A DNA stretch of 64,000 nucleotides from CBDBKL01 sp965206675 (GTDB taxonomy: Bacteria; Bdellovibrionota; Bdellovibrionia; Bdellovibrionales; JAKFYE01). The stretch covers positions 201,515 through 265,514 of the forward strand of contig CBDBKL010000005.1 in the NCBI GenBank assembly GCA_965206675.1, read 5' to 3'. The notes beneath the pieces are model-generated. The model was not told the origin of the DNA and did not search any database. It saw only the letters and a list, made by a program, of their open reading frames with translations. The position numbers and the translations under genes were made by a program. Of this stretch, positions 52,291 through 61,418 are shown piece after piece (position 1 is the stretch's first letter; each line of letters starts with the position of its first letter).

Positions 52291-52531
52291 CAGCTTTACT
52301 GTTTGTTTTAAGATAGGACTGCACATCTTGAACAGTTCGTAGTTTTTCTACATCTTCATCTGGAATATCAATGTTGAATTCCTCTTCTATGGCCATAACG
52401 AGTTGGACAATGTCGAGACTGTCCGCTCCTAGGTCATCAATAAAAGAAGCCTCCATTTTGACTCGCTCAGGGTCAATCCCGAGTTCTTCTACAATAATGT
52501 CTTTTACCTTGGGGTTAAGTTGTTCTTCCAA
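52283..52531 (-). CDS. acpP: Acyl carrier protein
   Basis: 82 residues with the phosphopantetheine Ser in GADSLDIVQLVM. It carries growing acyl chains. The start codon is TTG after a strong GGAGGA site, unusual for such a highly expressed gene. It lies between fabG and fabF in the conserved fab order. Confidence 0.96.
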   Translation of the reverse strand: MEEQLNPKVKDIIVEELGIDPERVKMEASFIDDLGADSLDIVQLVMAIEEEFNIDIPDEDVEKLRTVQDVQSYLKTNSKADE

Positions 52532-52547
52532 TGTATCCTCCCTGTTT

Positions 52548-53291
52548 TTAATTTAAATATAAACCACCATTGACATGTAAAGTCTGTCCTGTCACGTATC
52601 TTGAATCATCTGACAAAAGATAGGCCACTGCATTGGCTACATCTTTGGGTCGGCCTATGGATTTTAAAGGAATATTTTTTAAAATATCCTCTCTTTGTTT
52701 GTCTGTTAGCTTTTTTGTCATTTCAGTTTCAATAAATCCCGGGGCCACACAGTTAGAGCGTAAATTGCGACTGGCCATTTCTAAAGCGACTGAGCGGCTA
52801 AATCCTTCAATCCCTGCTTTACTGGCAGAATAGTTGGCCTGCCCTGGGTTTCCACTATGTCCTATAACGCTTGTGATGTTAACGATACTTCCTGAGTTTG
52901 CTTTCATCATAGGTTTTAGAACCGCTTTAGTGACTAAGAAAGTCCCTCGTAAGTTGGTTTGAATAACACGGTCAAAATCTTCAGTTTTCATTCGTACAAG
53001 AATTTGATCTGCGGTGATCCCTGCATTATTGACAACACCATCTATTTTTTCCCACTGATCCAATATTTTTTTGATAGCCTCTTGAACGCTTTGTTCGTTA
53101 CAGATATCAATGTGCATAGGGAGGTGTCCCTTTCCAGATAAATTTTTAATAAGGGACTGTGCTTTTTCTTCAGATTGTGAATACCCAATAGCAAGTATAG
53201 CACCTTTATTTGCAAGCCCTAGAGCAATGCCTTGGCCAATCCCTCCACTGGCTCCTGTAATAAAGATCTTTTTACCTTCTAGATGACTCAT
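52548..53291 (-). CDS. fabG: 3-oxoacyl-ACP reductase
   Basis: 247 residues, short-chain dehydrogenase. NADPH motif TGASGGIGQGIA, NNAG, catalytic Ser in NITSVIG and Tyr/Lys in YSASKAG. It reduces 3-oxoacyl-ACP. Its start overlaps the end of fabD by 20 bp. Confidence 0.96.
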   Translation of the reverse strand: MSHLEGKKIFITGASGGIGQGIALGLANKGAILAIGYSQSEEKAQSLIKNLSGKGHLPMHIDICNEQSVQEAIKKILDQWEKIDGVVNNAGITADQILVRMKTEDFDRVIQTNLRGTFLVTKAVLKPMMKANSGSIVNITSVIGHSGNPGQANYSASKAGIEGFSRSVALEMASRNLRSNCVAPGFIETEMTKKLTDKQREDILKNIPLKSIGRPKDVANAVAYLLSDDSRYVTGQTLHVNGGLYLN

Positions 53292-54219
53292 TCTCTTCCT
53301 CTAGATTATCTAAATCTTTTGGCTCTTGGATATTGAAAGTCTTTAGGTTTTTTCTGTCAATTTTTTTTGCCAATCCTGTTAGGACTTGACCACTTCCAAT
53401 TTCTATAACCGATTTTACACCCAATGAGATCAATCGTGATACACTTTGCTCCCAAAGCACAGGGGCAGAAACCTGAGAGATTAAGTTGGATTTTAATTTT
53501 TCAGGGTCTGACTCCTCTATAGCAGAAACATTTTGAACAATAGGCCATTTTGGTTTTGAAAATGTTATTTTATTAAGCACATTATGCATGGTTTCCTGGG
53601 CGGGTTTCATGAGTTGGCAGTGAAAGGGAGCTGAGACGTTGAGAGGGATGAACTTGGCCTTTTTTTTCCAAGGATTTGTTTCCGCCATGAGGAGATCTAT
53701 AGCCTTGCTTGATCCACTGAGGACGATTTGATTGGGAGAGTTAAAATTTGCAGGTTCTAAAACTTCCTGGGATGTTTCTTGTGCCCATTCACACAGTTTA
53801 TAGATTTCATCTCTGTGAAGTCCGATAACAGCCAGCATTTTTCCGACTCCTGGGGGAACAGCTTTTTGCATAGCCAGTCCTCTTTCTCGTACGGCCACTA
53901 AAGCATCTGTAAAGTTTAAAACACCGGCATTGACGAGAGCACTGTATTCTCCCAGTGAATGCCCGGCTGAGTAGTTGGGTTTTAAATGAGAAATACAAAT
54001 TTCTCCTATGGCAACAGAAACAAGAAGAAGAGCGGGCTGGGTGTTTTCCGTTAAAGTGAGTTTGTCCTGTGGGCCTTCAAAACACAGCTTTTTAAAATCT
54101 ATTTTTAAAATATCTGAGGCCTCTTCAAATTTATGTTTTACGGAAGAGAAACTTTCATAAAAGGATTTGCCCATTCCGACTTTTTGACTGCCTTGGCCTG
54201 GAAAAAAGAAACCAATCAA
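53272..54219 (-). CDS. fabD: Malonyl-CoA:ACP transacylase
   Basis: 315 residues. Nucleophile Ser lies in GHSLGEYSALV; the N-terminal FFPGQGSQKVGMGKSF and a later SAPFHCQLM (catalytic His) agree. It loads malonyl groups onto ACP. The start codon is TTG, one base after the fabH stop. It overlaps fabG by 20 bp at its 3' end. Confidence 0.95.
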   Translation of the reverse strand: MIGFFFPGQGSQKVGMGKSFYESFSSVKHKFEEASDILKIDFKKLCFEGPQDKLTLTENTQPALLLVSVAIGEICISHLKPNYSAGHSLGEYSALVNAGVLNFTDALVAVRERGLAMQKAVPPGVGKMLAVIGLHRDEIYKLCEWAQETSQEVLEPANFNSPNQIVLSGSSKAIDLLMAETNPWKKKAKFIPLNVSAPFHCQLMKPAQETMHNVLNKITFSKPKWPIVQNVSAIEESDPEKLKSNLISQVSAPVLWEQSVSRLISLGVKSVIEIGSGQVLTGLAKKIDRKNLKTFNIQEPKDLDNLEEENESSRR

Positions 54220-54220
54220 T

Positions 54221-55207
54221 TTAATACCTCATAAGTGTGCTACCGCTTGTTAAGCCTGCACCAAAAGCCGTGAACAATATAATATGTCCACGTTGAATTC
54301 TTCCGTCACAAATGGCTTCATCAAAAGCAATAGGGATTGTACCGGCAGATGTGTTTCCTGTGTGATCGATGTTTAGGATAATTTTTTCTTGAGGGACTTT
54401 TACCTTATGGGCAATGGCATCTATAATGCGAGTGTTGGCTTGATGAGGAACTATCCAATCCACATCTGAAATATCTAAGTTGTTGGCCTCTATGGCTTCG
54501 TTAGCTCTTTGGCTCATTGTCCGTACGGCATGTTTAAAAATTTCACGGCCATTCATTTTAATATGGTGTCGATTTTCCTTTAATACTTTTTCTGTTAGGG
54601 GAAACGAGGCTCCTCCGGCTTGGAGTTCTAAGAGTTCATGAAGTGAGCCATCTGCTGCTAAATGTGAGGAGAAAATTTCAGAAGAATCAGAAGGGGGAGT
54701 ACACGAGAAAATCGCAGCTCCAGCTCCATCACCAAAGAGAATACAAGTTTCTCTATCTTTATAATTTACAAAGCGAGAGAGGATCTCTGCTCCAACAACT
54801 AAGATGTTTTTGTACATTCCTGTTCGGATAAATTGATCGGCAATGGCCATTCCATAGATAAACCCGGTACAGGCGGCTTGAAGATCAAAGGCAAAGACAT
54901 TGCGTGCTTTTAATTTTTCTTGAAGGATACAGGCTGTGCTGGGCATGAGTTTATCGCCGGAAATTGTAGCAACCAGAATCATGTCTAAGTCCTTGGCTTC
55001 CAGTTGAGCAACTTGAAGGGCTTTAAGGCTGGCTTTCAAACAGAGATCACTCGTTGTTTCATGATCGGCAGCAATATGCCGTGTACGAATGCCAGTTCTT
55101 TCTACAATCCATTCATCTGTGGTTTGTACGCATTTTTCTAAGTCGGCATTTGTTAAGAGCTTTTCGGGAAGATAAGATCCTGTGCCAGTCACTTTTGTTT
55201 TAAACAC
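54221..55207 (-). CDS. fabH: 3-oxoacyl-ACP synthase III
   Basis: 328 residues. It starts fatty-acid synthesis by condensing acetyl-CoA with malonyl-ACP. Catalytic Cys in LQAACTGFIYGMA, His in VPHQANTRI and Asn in HTGNTSAGTIP. GTG is the start. It is first in the seven-gene minus-strand cluster; plsX and rpmF, often upstream in other bacteria, are absent here and replaced by a divergent ankyrin gene. Confidence 0.96.
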   Translation of the reverse strand: MFKTKVTGTGSYLPEKLLTNADLEKCVQTTDEWIVERTGIRTRHIAADHETTSDLCLKASLKALQVAQLEAKDLDMILVATISGDKLMPSTACILQEKLKARNVFAFDLQAACTGFIYGMAIADQFIRTGMYKNILVVGAEILSRFVNYKDRETCILFGDGAGAAIFSCTPPSDSSEIFSSHLAADGSLHELLELQAGGASFPLTEKVLKENRHHIKMNGREIFKHAVRTMSQRANEAIEANNLDISDVDWIVPHQANTRIIDAIAHKVKVPQEKIILNIDHTGNTSAGTIPIAFDEAICDGRIQRGHIILFTAFGAGLTSGSTLMRY

Positions 55208-55393
55208 TTGATAAACCTTTCATTTGTAAGTGATTAGAAATGACGATTTAAAATCTGTCTATGATTTCATTGGAAGCCTATAAGGAAGATAACGCATAAC
55301 GTTGTCCAAAGAGAGTGGCAGTCCATTTAAAAATGTATACGGTTGTAGGTTTTTATTCTATTTTCCATAGAAATAAGGTTAGAGAGGGAGTTT

Positions 55394-56152
55394 ATGAGGG
55401 CGTTAGTCATTTTATTTGTATTAATGTGTTCGTTTTCGCTACAAGCGAATAATGATTTTCAAAAATTAAAAGCAGCTGTAGATACAAGGGATTTTTTGGG
55501 GTTACAAAGACTCGTTGAAGATCCTAATATAGACATAAATGCGAGAGAGTTATCTCAAAAAAAGGGCACAATTCTACACTATCTTATGCGAGACGGAGAC
55601 TTTTTAAGAGATGCTCCTGGTGTGTTTATGGATTTTTTAGATACACTTCTTGTTAATCATGCTGATGTGAATGCCATAACTTCATTTGGAGAAACACCTT
55701 TGCATCAAGCAGCACGGTATTTGGGAAAATATGAGCTAGGGAGACATGTAGTAAAACGCTTTTTAGATCATCCAGAAATAGAAGCGAACCGTAGAGTGCA
55801 CACTGTTGAAGAAGTTGCTTTGCATGTGGCTGCACGTTTTGCCAGTGAGCCTGGATTTGTGCAAGAGTTTTTAGATGATTCTAAAGTTGATGTGAATGGA
55901 GAAAACAAAGTAGGAGAAACACCTGTAATGGTGGCGGCTCTTTTTTCAGCAAGCCCAGATGTTATACGTGCCGTTGTTCATCATGAGCGTGTTAATTTAG
56001 AAGTAGATGATAAATTTGGAAATACCGTGTGGGACTTAATGTGGAAGAATGCATATTTGCCTCCAGACGCAGATAAGGCTGGGTTAATGAGATATTTAGT
56101 TCAGGAGAGTGAACGTAAGTATAAATTGAAACAAGGTTGCTACGGGCTGTGA
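55394..56152 (+). CDS. Secreted ankyrin-repeat protein, tandem copy 1
   Basis: 252 residues with signal peptide (LVILFVLMCSFSLQA) followed by ankyrin-type repeats such as GETPLHQAARYLGKYELG and GETPVMVAALFSASPDVIRA. The end is KLKQGCYGL. It shares its leader (CCATAGAAAT then GAGGGAGTTTAT), signal and whole length with the next gene, so the pair arose by tandem duplication. The protein may bind partners in the periplasm or outside the cell. Confidence 0.85.
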   Translation: MRALVILFVLMCSFSLQANNDFQKLKAAVDTRDFLGLQRLVEDPNIDINARELSQKKGTILHYLMRDGDFLRDAPGVFMDFLDTLLVNHADVNAITSFGETPLHQAARYLGKYELGRHVVKRFLDHPEIEANRRVHTVEEVALHVAARFASEPGFVQEFLDDSKVDVNGENKVGETPVMVAALFSASPDVIRAVVHHERVNLEVDDKFGNTVWDLMWKNAYLPPDADKAGLMRYLVQESERKYKLKQGCYGL

Positions 56153-56290
56153 AAACATGCTATTTCCAGACAAAGTTTCAAACATAATATCTTGTTTGCA
56201 AAGAATTTAAGAGAGTTAGAGAGTACAAAAAAACATAGACTATTATAAGTTTTTATTCTACGTTTCATAGAAATTTAGAGGGAGTTTATT

Positions 56291-57088
56291 ATGAGGGGAC
56301 TAGTTATTTTGCTTGTAATAACGTGTTCGTTTTCATTACAAGCTGCCAATACTGAAAATGTTATATTCCACAAAGACTTTGAAAAGTTAAAAGCAGCTGT
56401 AGATAAAAGAGATCTTAAAGAATTACAAGATCTTCTTAAGGATCCGAATTTTGATCCAAATATAGATCGATGGGAAGGAATAATCTCAGATAGAAAAGGG
56501 GGTACAATTCTCCATTATCTTATGCGGGATGGTGAATTTTTAAGCGATACACCTAGGATATTTATGGCATTCTTAGATGCACTTCTTGACAGTGGTATTG
56601 ATGTGAATGCAGTAGATATGTGGGGAATGGTCCCTTTGCATTATGCTGCAAGGGTTTTGGGAATATATCATGTGGGATGGATGCCTGTAACACGGCTATT
56701 AAGTCGTCCAGAAATAAAACCCAATATTAAAATACCCGGTGTTCAAGAAGCAGCTGTACATATAGCTGCACGTCATGCAACTGCACCTGGATTTGTGCAA
56801 ACGTTTTTAAATTTTTCTGAAGTTCATGTGAATGAAGAAAACAAAGTAGGAAAAACACCTATAATGATTGCCGCTGTTTCTTCAAAGAGTCCAAATATTA
56901 TAGATGAGGTTGTTCGTCATGATCGTGTTAATTTAGAGGTAAAGGATAGATGGGGAAACACGGTGGCGAGGTTAGTGTGGATGAATACAGGTTTACCGCC
57001 AAATGCAGATAAGGGGTTAATGGAACTTATACTTCAGGAGCGTGAACGTAAAAACAAATTGGTACAGGGTTGCTATGCGGGCAGTTGA
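56291..57088 (+). CDS. Secreted ankyrin-repeat protein, tandem copy 2
   Basis: 265 residues, paralog of the preceding gene at moderate identity, with signal peptide (LVILLVITCSFSLQA), an extra insertion around residues 50-65, and repeats such as GMVPLHYAARVLGIYHVG. It ends LVQGCYAGS, again with the terminal Cys. Its own duplicated leader suggests a separate promoter. Repeat A and B material begins right after the stop. Confidence 0.85.
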   Translation: MRGLVILLVITCSFSLQAANTENVIFHKDFEKLKAAVDKRDLKELQDLLKDPNFDPNIDRWEGIISDRKGGTILHYLMRDGEFLSDTPRIFMAFLDALLDSGIDVNAVDMWGMVPLHYAARVLGIYHVGWMPVTRLLSRPEIKPNIKIPGVQEAAVHIAARHATAPGFVQTFLNFSEVHVNEENKVGKTPIMIAAVSSKSPNIIDEVVRHDRVNLEVKDRWGNTVARLVWMNTGLPPNADKGLMELILQERERKNKLVQGCYAGS

Positions 57089-57350
57089 AAACGTGTCATC
57101 TACTTCGTCACAATATATCGCTTCGGTTTGTATACGGTTTTCTTTTTTATGTTTGATTGGAAACTTTTCTTGAAGGCTTCCAAATGCTCAAACAGCTCTG
57201 AGGGTTCGCAGCTCGTCTCTCCTTTCGGGAGATACGCCCTGCGCCTCAGAGAACTGCGCTTTGAAATCCCTCAAGAAAAGTTTCCTCTGCAATATTCTAA
57301 AAATGTAAATGCATCCTCTATCACGATACGCTCTGCGCTTGGACTATAAT
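57089..57350. repeat. Family A fragment followed by family B copy 5
   Basis: An A-like left end (CAGTTGAAAACGTGTCATC, then ACTTCGTCACAATAT) leads into the B flank and a B hairpin at 57159-57285 with 16-bp arms (GGAAACTTTTCTTGA pairs with its complement), then the B right tail with CACGATACGCTCTGCGCTT. The same A-then-B junction occurs at 4356-4577. Confidence 0.85.
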
Positions 57351-57397
57351 TATCGTTTATCAATTCATTTTCGTTACACTAAATTCTATCTCTATTG

Positions 57398-57427
57398 TTG
57401 ACCCTGATAAGCTAGAAATTCTAGCAT
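57398..57427 (+). promoter_or_regulatory. Candidate promoter with palindromic operator for the iron transporter
   Basis: TTGACC (57398-57403) and a weak TAGCAT (57422-57427) are 18 bp apart. A perfect 15-bp palindrome GCTAGAAATTCTAGC (57411-57425) covers the spacer and -10, placed to block transcription. It resembles no Fur box that I can confirm, but the position upstream of an iron-uptake operon is suggestive. Confidence 0.45.
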
Positions 57428-57519
57428 GGGTTGCTTCTCTGAACATTGGGTCCAGAGCGGGTAACACTTAATTAAATTTAATACAGGAAGCTTAATCACT
57501 TTGAAGGAGATAAAGTCCA

Positions 57520-58527
57520 ATGCGTATTGTTTTTCTTATCAGTTTTTTGTTGTGTGGAAGTGTTGTTGCTAAAGATAAAAAAGAAGATAAAAAGAAAGAA
57601 ATTGTTGTCTATTCTTCGCGAAAAGCTCATCTTATTGAACCCGTTTTTAAGAAGTACACTGAAAAAACAGGGGTGGCTGTAAAGTTTCTAACGGATAAAG
57701 AAGGGCCTCTGATAGAGAGAATTAAAGCGGAAGGAAAAAGAACTTCGGCAGATATTTTTATAACAGTAGACGCTGGTAATCTTTGGCTTGCTGAAAAAGA
57801 GGGCTTGTTCCGTAAAGTAAAATCTAAAGTTTTAAACGAAAATATTCCATCTTTTTTAAAGAGCCCCAATAATAAATGGTTTGGGCTTTCTGTACGTGCA
57901 CGCACAATTGTTTATAATACAAAGAATGTGCAATCAACAGACCTTTCAACCTATGAAGATTTAGCTTCAGAACAATGGAAAGGTCGGTTATGTCTGCGAA
58001 CATCGAGAAAAGTTTATAATCAATCTCTTGTTGCTATGATGATGGAACGTTTAGGTAAAAAGAAAACAGAGGAAATTGTAAAAGGCTGGGTGAGGAATCT
58101 AGCAACAGATGTTTTCTCAAATGATACAAAAATGATGGAAGCTATAGCGGCTGGGCAATGTGATGTGGGTATTGGTAACACATATTATTATGGGCGATTA
58201 TTGCGCGAAAAACCTAAGCTTCAGATGGCTTTATTTTGGCCCAATCAAAAAACCAGTGGTGTGCATGTGAATGTTTCTGGAGCAGGAGTTTTGAAACATT
58301 CTAAAAATAAAAAGGAAGCTATCCACCTGTTAGAGTGGATGTCGTCGGAAGAGGGGCAGCGGCTTTTTGCAGATTTAAACTTGGAGTATCCGGCAAATCA
58401 AAGCGTTGAGCCTCATAAGATGGTAAAAGACTGGGGTCAATTTAAGTCAGATAGAATAAACGTGTCTAAAGCTGGTAAATTGCAGGGAAAAGCCATTCAA
58501 TTGATGGATCGTGCAGGCTATAAATAA
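57520..58527 (+). CDS. fbpA: Ferric iron ABC transporter substrate-binding protein
   Basis: 335 residues with signal peptide (IVFLISFLLCGSVVA). Family 1 binding protein of the FbpA/FutA class: IVVYSSRKAHLIEPVFKKY, ADIFITVDAGNLW, and the iron-ligand tyrosines in GNTYYYGRLL. It captures Fe3+ in the periplasm. AAGGAG precedes the ATG at good spacing. The permease gene begins 2 bp after its stop. Confidence 0.93.
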   Translation: MRIVFLISFLLCGSVVAKDKKEDKKKEIVVYSSRKAHLIEPVFKKYTEKTGVAVKFLTDKEGPLIERIKAEGKRTSADIFITVDAGNLWLAEKEGLFRKVKSKVLNENIPSFLKSPNNKWFGLSVRARTIVYNTKNVQSTDLSTYEDLASEQWKGRLCLRTSRKVYNQSLVAMMMERLGKKKTEEIVKGWVRNLATDVFSNDTKMMEAIAAGQCDVGIGNTYYYGRLLREKPKLQMALFWPNQKTSGVHVNVSGAGVLKHSKNKKEAIHLLEWMSSEEGQRLFADLNLEYPANQSVEPHKMVKDWGQFKSDRINVSKAGKLQGKAIQLMDRAGYK

Positions 58528-58529
58528 TA

Positions 58530-60089
58530 ATGCAAACAAATATTGAAAACATAATAGGAAAAAGCCTGATGGGTTTTTTCCTATTTTTTATTTTGAGTGG
58601 TTTAGTGGCTCTTTTCATGCTGGCTCTACAGAACAAGGGTTTTCAATATTGGGAACACATGTTGTCTTTTGAGCTACCATTTGTTGTCAAAGAAACTTTT
58701 ATTTTGGTTTTGAGCGTTTCTCTTATCAGTTTATTTCTTGGACTTTTTTTTGGTGGACTAATTGGACTTTATGATTTTCCTTTGCGATCTCAATTTGAAC
58801 GGTTATTTATTTTACCTCTAGCGATTCCCCCATACGTTATGGCCTTTTTGACTATAGGATTATATGATGGAACAGGAGTTATACAGACTTTTATTAGAGA
58901 ATTGAATTCTAATTTTGGATTTTATAATATTAGAAATGGACTAGGGTTAACACTTTCCCTATCATTTTCACTTTTTCCCTATATGTTTTTAATGATGCGT
59001 TCAGGATTAAAAACTGTACATGAAGATGTTGTGGATTCAGCAGAACTTTTAGGAGCAAAAGGATTAAAGAGATGGACAAACCTATTAATCCCCCTTATTA
59101 AACCTTGGATTGCAGCAGGGTTATTATTCATTATCTTTGAAGTTCTGTCTGATTTTGGAGCTGTTTCTTTATTTAACTATAGGACATTTACAACGGCTAT
59201 TTATAAATCCTGGTTTGGCTTTTTCTCTGTTGGAATGGCGATTCGGTTTGCCATAATATTATTTTTTATTACCTTTTTAATTCATTATTTAGAAAATATG
59301 TATCAGAAAAAACGTGTTGGACACTTGGAAATAGGTTCGAAAAAAAGAAGACGAAGGAAGTTAGGACCTATTATGAAGTATGTAGCTACACTGATTTGCT
59401 TTTTGTTTTTTCTTATAACATTTTTACTTCCTGTATCTCTTCTTTTGAAATGGTCTTTTTTCGTTGATGAAAATATATTCAAATGGAGCGTGCAATCTAT
59501 CGCATTAGCTTTTGCTGGAACGGTTGTTTTGTTTATATTGGCTTTCTCTGGAATTTTTCTCTCACGAAAAAAGGTATGGAAAAATCTTCTTAGCATTCCA
59601 CAATTTGGTTATGCAGTTCCAGGAACAGTTTTAGCTTTGGCCTTTTTTCTTTCCAGTGAGGGTTTTATTAGATTTTTTGATTTAGAAAGAACGGCTTTTG
59701 TCAGTTTATGTGTTTTAGTTTTAGCTATTGCTGTAAGGTTTTTTCTTTTGTTTTTTCGATCTTTACAGGCGAACTATCAAAGTGTAGATAAAAGCCTTTT
59801 TGAATCTTCAATGCTTTTAGAATCGAATTCCGTTTTGCGATTTTTTACTCTCTATTTGCCTCTTTTGAAAACAGGTCTTATTGCAGGGGCTCTTCTAACC
59901 TTTGTGGAAATTCTTAAAGAATTACCAATGACTCTTATGATGAGACCTTTTGGTTTAGAAACGTTGTCTGTTAAAGTGTTTGAATATACTTCAGAAGGGG
60001 AGTGGGAAAGGGCAGCCCTACCCAGTTTAATGATTGTTCTGGTAAGCTTAATTCCAGTTTATCAATTAATACAAAAACGAGAGGTATAA
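58530..60089 (+). CDS. fbpB: Ferric iron ABC transporter permease
   Basis: 519 residues, a fused double permease with about 12 membrane helices and two EAA loops (SAELLGAKGLKRWTNLLIPL and SSMLLESNSVLRFFTLYLPL), typical of FbpB/SfuB. It pairs with the preceding binding protein and the following ATPase. Confidence 0.93.
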   Translation: MQTNIENIIGKSLMGFFLFFILSGLVALFMLALQNKGFQYWEHMLSFELPFVVKETFILVLSVSLISLFLGLFFGGLIGLYDFPLRSQFERLFILPLAIPPYVMAFLTIGLYDGTGVIQTFIRELNSNFGFYNIRNGLGLTLSLSFSLFPYMFLMMRSGLKTVHEDVVDSAELLGAKGLKRWTNLLIPLIKPWIAAGLLFIIFEVLSDFGAVSLFNYRTFTTAIYKSWFGFFSVGMAIRFAIILFFITFLIHYLENMYQKKRVGHLEIGSKKRRRRKLGPIMKYVATLICFLFFLITFLLPVSLLLKWSFFVDENIFKWSVQSIALAFAGTVVLFILAFSGIFLSRKKVWKNLLSIPQFGYAVPGTVLALAFFLSSEGFIRFFDLERTAFVSLCVLVLAIAVRFFLLFFRSLQANYQSVDKSLFESSMLLESNSVLRFFTLYLPLLKTGLIAGALLTFVEILKELPMTLMMRPFGLETLSVKVFEYTSEGEWERAALPSLMIVLVSLIPVYQLIQKREV

Positions 60090-60111
60090 TAAAAACTAGG
60101 TGGAAAAATTT

Positions 60112-60819
60112 ATGAATGACGTTTATTTAAAGATTGAAGACTTAAAGCATGATTTTGATCATCCTGTATTGAAGGGTATAGATCTGCAAGTTTACAAAGA
60201 TGAAGTTGTTTGTCTTTTTGGAAAAAATGGGTGTGGAAAAACCACTCTTTTGCGACTTATTGCTGGTTTTGAAAAAGTACAGGGGGGAGAAATTTTTATA
60301 AATAATAAATGCGTAGGATCAAAGTCTACTCATAAAAAACCTTATGATAGACAAGTTGGTTTGGTGTATCAAAACTTAGCCCTTTTTCCTCACTTAACAG
60401 TTGAAGAAAATATTCTATTTGGTCTTAAGAAGTGGAATCAGAAATATAGAAAGGCAAAATTGGAATCTGTTTTAAATACATTTAAGTTGGAAAAACAAAA
60501 AGGAAAATATCCCAGCGAACTGTCTGGAGGGGAGAAACAGAGATTGGCTATAGCAAGGAGTTTAGCTGCTGAACCTAAGTTTTTAATGTTGGATGAGCCC
60601 TTCTCTCAATTGGATCTTAATTTGAGATGTGAGTTATCCTGTGAGCTTAAAGCCATTTTAAAAGAAAAGCGAATCCCAACACTTTTTGTAACTCATCAAA
60701 TTGAAGAAGCCCAAGCTCTATCAGATCGAGCCGTTATTCTTTCTGAAGGCAAAATAACCCATTCCCTATCAAGAAGACAAATTACCAGAGGCCAGATTAG
60801 AGAGCTTATCAAAGTATAA
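60112..60819 (+). CDS. fbpC: Ferric iron ABC transporter ATPase
   Basis: 235 residues. Walker A GKNGCGKTT, Q-loop in GLVYQNLALFPHLT, signature LSGGEKQRLAIARSL, Walker B LMLDEPFSQLD, H-loop FVTHQ. It lacks the usual C-terminal regulatory extension of longer FbpC proteins. ATG 60112 follows TAGGTGG by good spacing and is chosen over GTG 60100. Confidence 0.93.
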   Translation: MNDVYLKIEDLKHDFDHPVLKGIDLQVYKDEVVCLFGKNGCGKTTLLRLIAGFEKVQGGEIFINNKCVGSKSTHKKPYDRQVGLVYQNLALFPHLTVEENILFGLKKWNQKYRKAKLESVLNTFKLEKQKGKYPSELSGGEKQRLAIARSLAAEPKFLMLDEPFSQLDLNLRCELSCELKAILKEKRIPTLFVTHQIEEAQALSDRAVILSEGKITHSLSRRQITRGQIRELIKV

Positions 60820-60868
60820 AAGATTTTTGGTTTATGGATTCGTTAAGAAATTTTTACTTTGATCTTCA

Positions 60869-61047
60869 GAACTTTTTCTCATGGATTTTAAAAGCTCAAA
60901 CAGTTGCCATGTAGAAAAGTATAGTTAAAAAAGGCTCCTTAAGTGTGCTATTTGTTTAAACAGCTCTGAAGGGCGCAAAGCGTCTCCCTTCGGGATACGC
61001 ATTGCAGCTTCAGAGAACTGCGCTTTGAAAACCTTGAGAAAAGTTCT
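60869..61047. repeat. Family B palindromic repeat, copy 6, with an internal insertion
   Basis: Outer arms AGAACTTTTTCTCA and TTGAGAAAAGTTCT and the usual inner hairpin are present, but about 55 bp (around 60902-60958) are inserted after the left arm, ending in a second TAAACAG motif. It follows the iron transporter operon. The right tail runs to about 61110; the rest of the gap to 61418 has a short AGTTT repeat and no gene. Confidence 0.82.
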
Positions 61048-61250
61048 CTCTGCAATGTCTTAGAAATGTAAATGTGTCCTCTATCACAATATGCCCTACG
61101 CTCGGGAAAGAATAACATCTATGCTTCTGGAAAACTTAAAGTGTCATGAACCAAAAGTTTTCTAAACTAGTCCACTTTAGATGATTTTCAAGATCTCCCT
61201 GTGCAACGTTTTAGAATTATTGAAGAGCCAGACGAAGGTATGGGAGTATA

Positions 61251-61265
61251 AGTTTAGTTTAGTTT
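61251..61265. repeat. Short pentanucleotide array (AGTTT)3
   Basis: Three perfect units about 155 bp upstream of the lipoprotein at 61419. It is short enough to be chance, but it is the complement of AAACT, close to the AAACC and AAATC units near other lipoproteins here. Confidence 0.5.
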
Positions 61266-61418
61266 GTAGTTTTATGTATATTTTCTTAGAATAGATTTGA
61301 GTGGATTTTTTTAAGATTTGCGGTGTTTTTGTTTAATTGTGTTGAGTTTTATATTTAAAGTTATCGTAAGTGAGTTTGGTTTTAAGTATTTTAAGTTTAT
61401 AAATGGGGGTAAGTGAAG

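Noticed and set aside
57128..57349. 73-codon frame
   Set aside because: It lies entirely in family B repeat material and matches the repeat at other sites where the frame is not kept.
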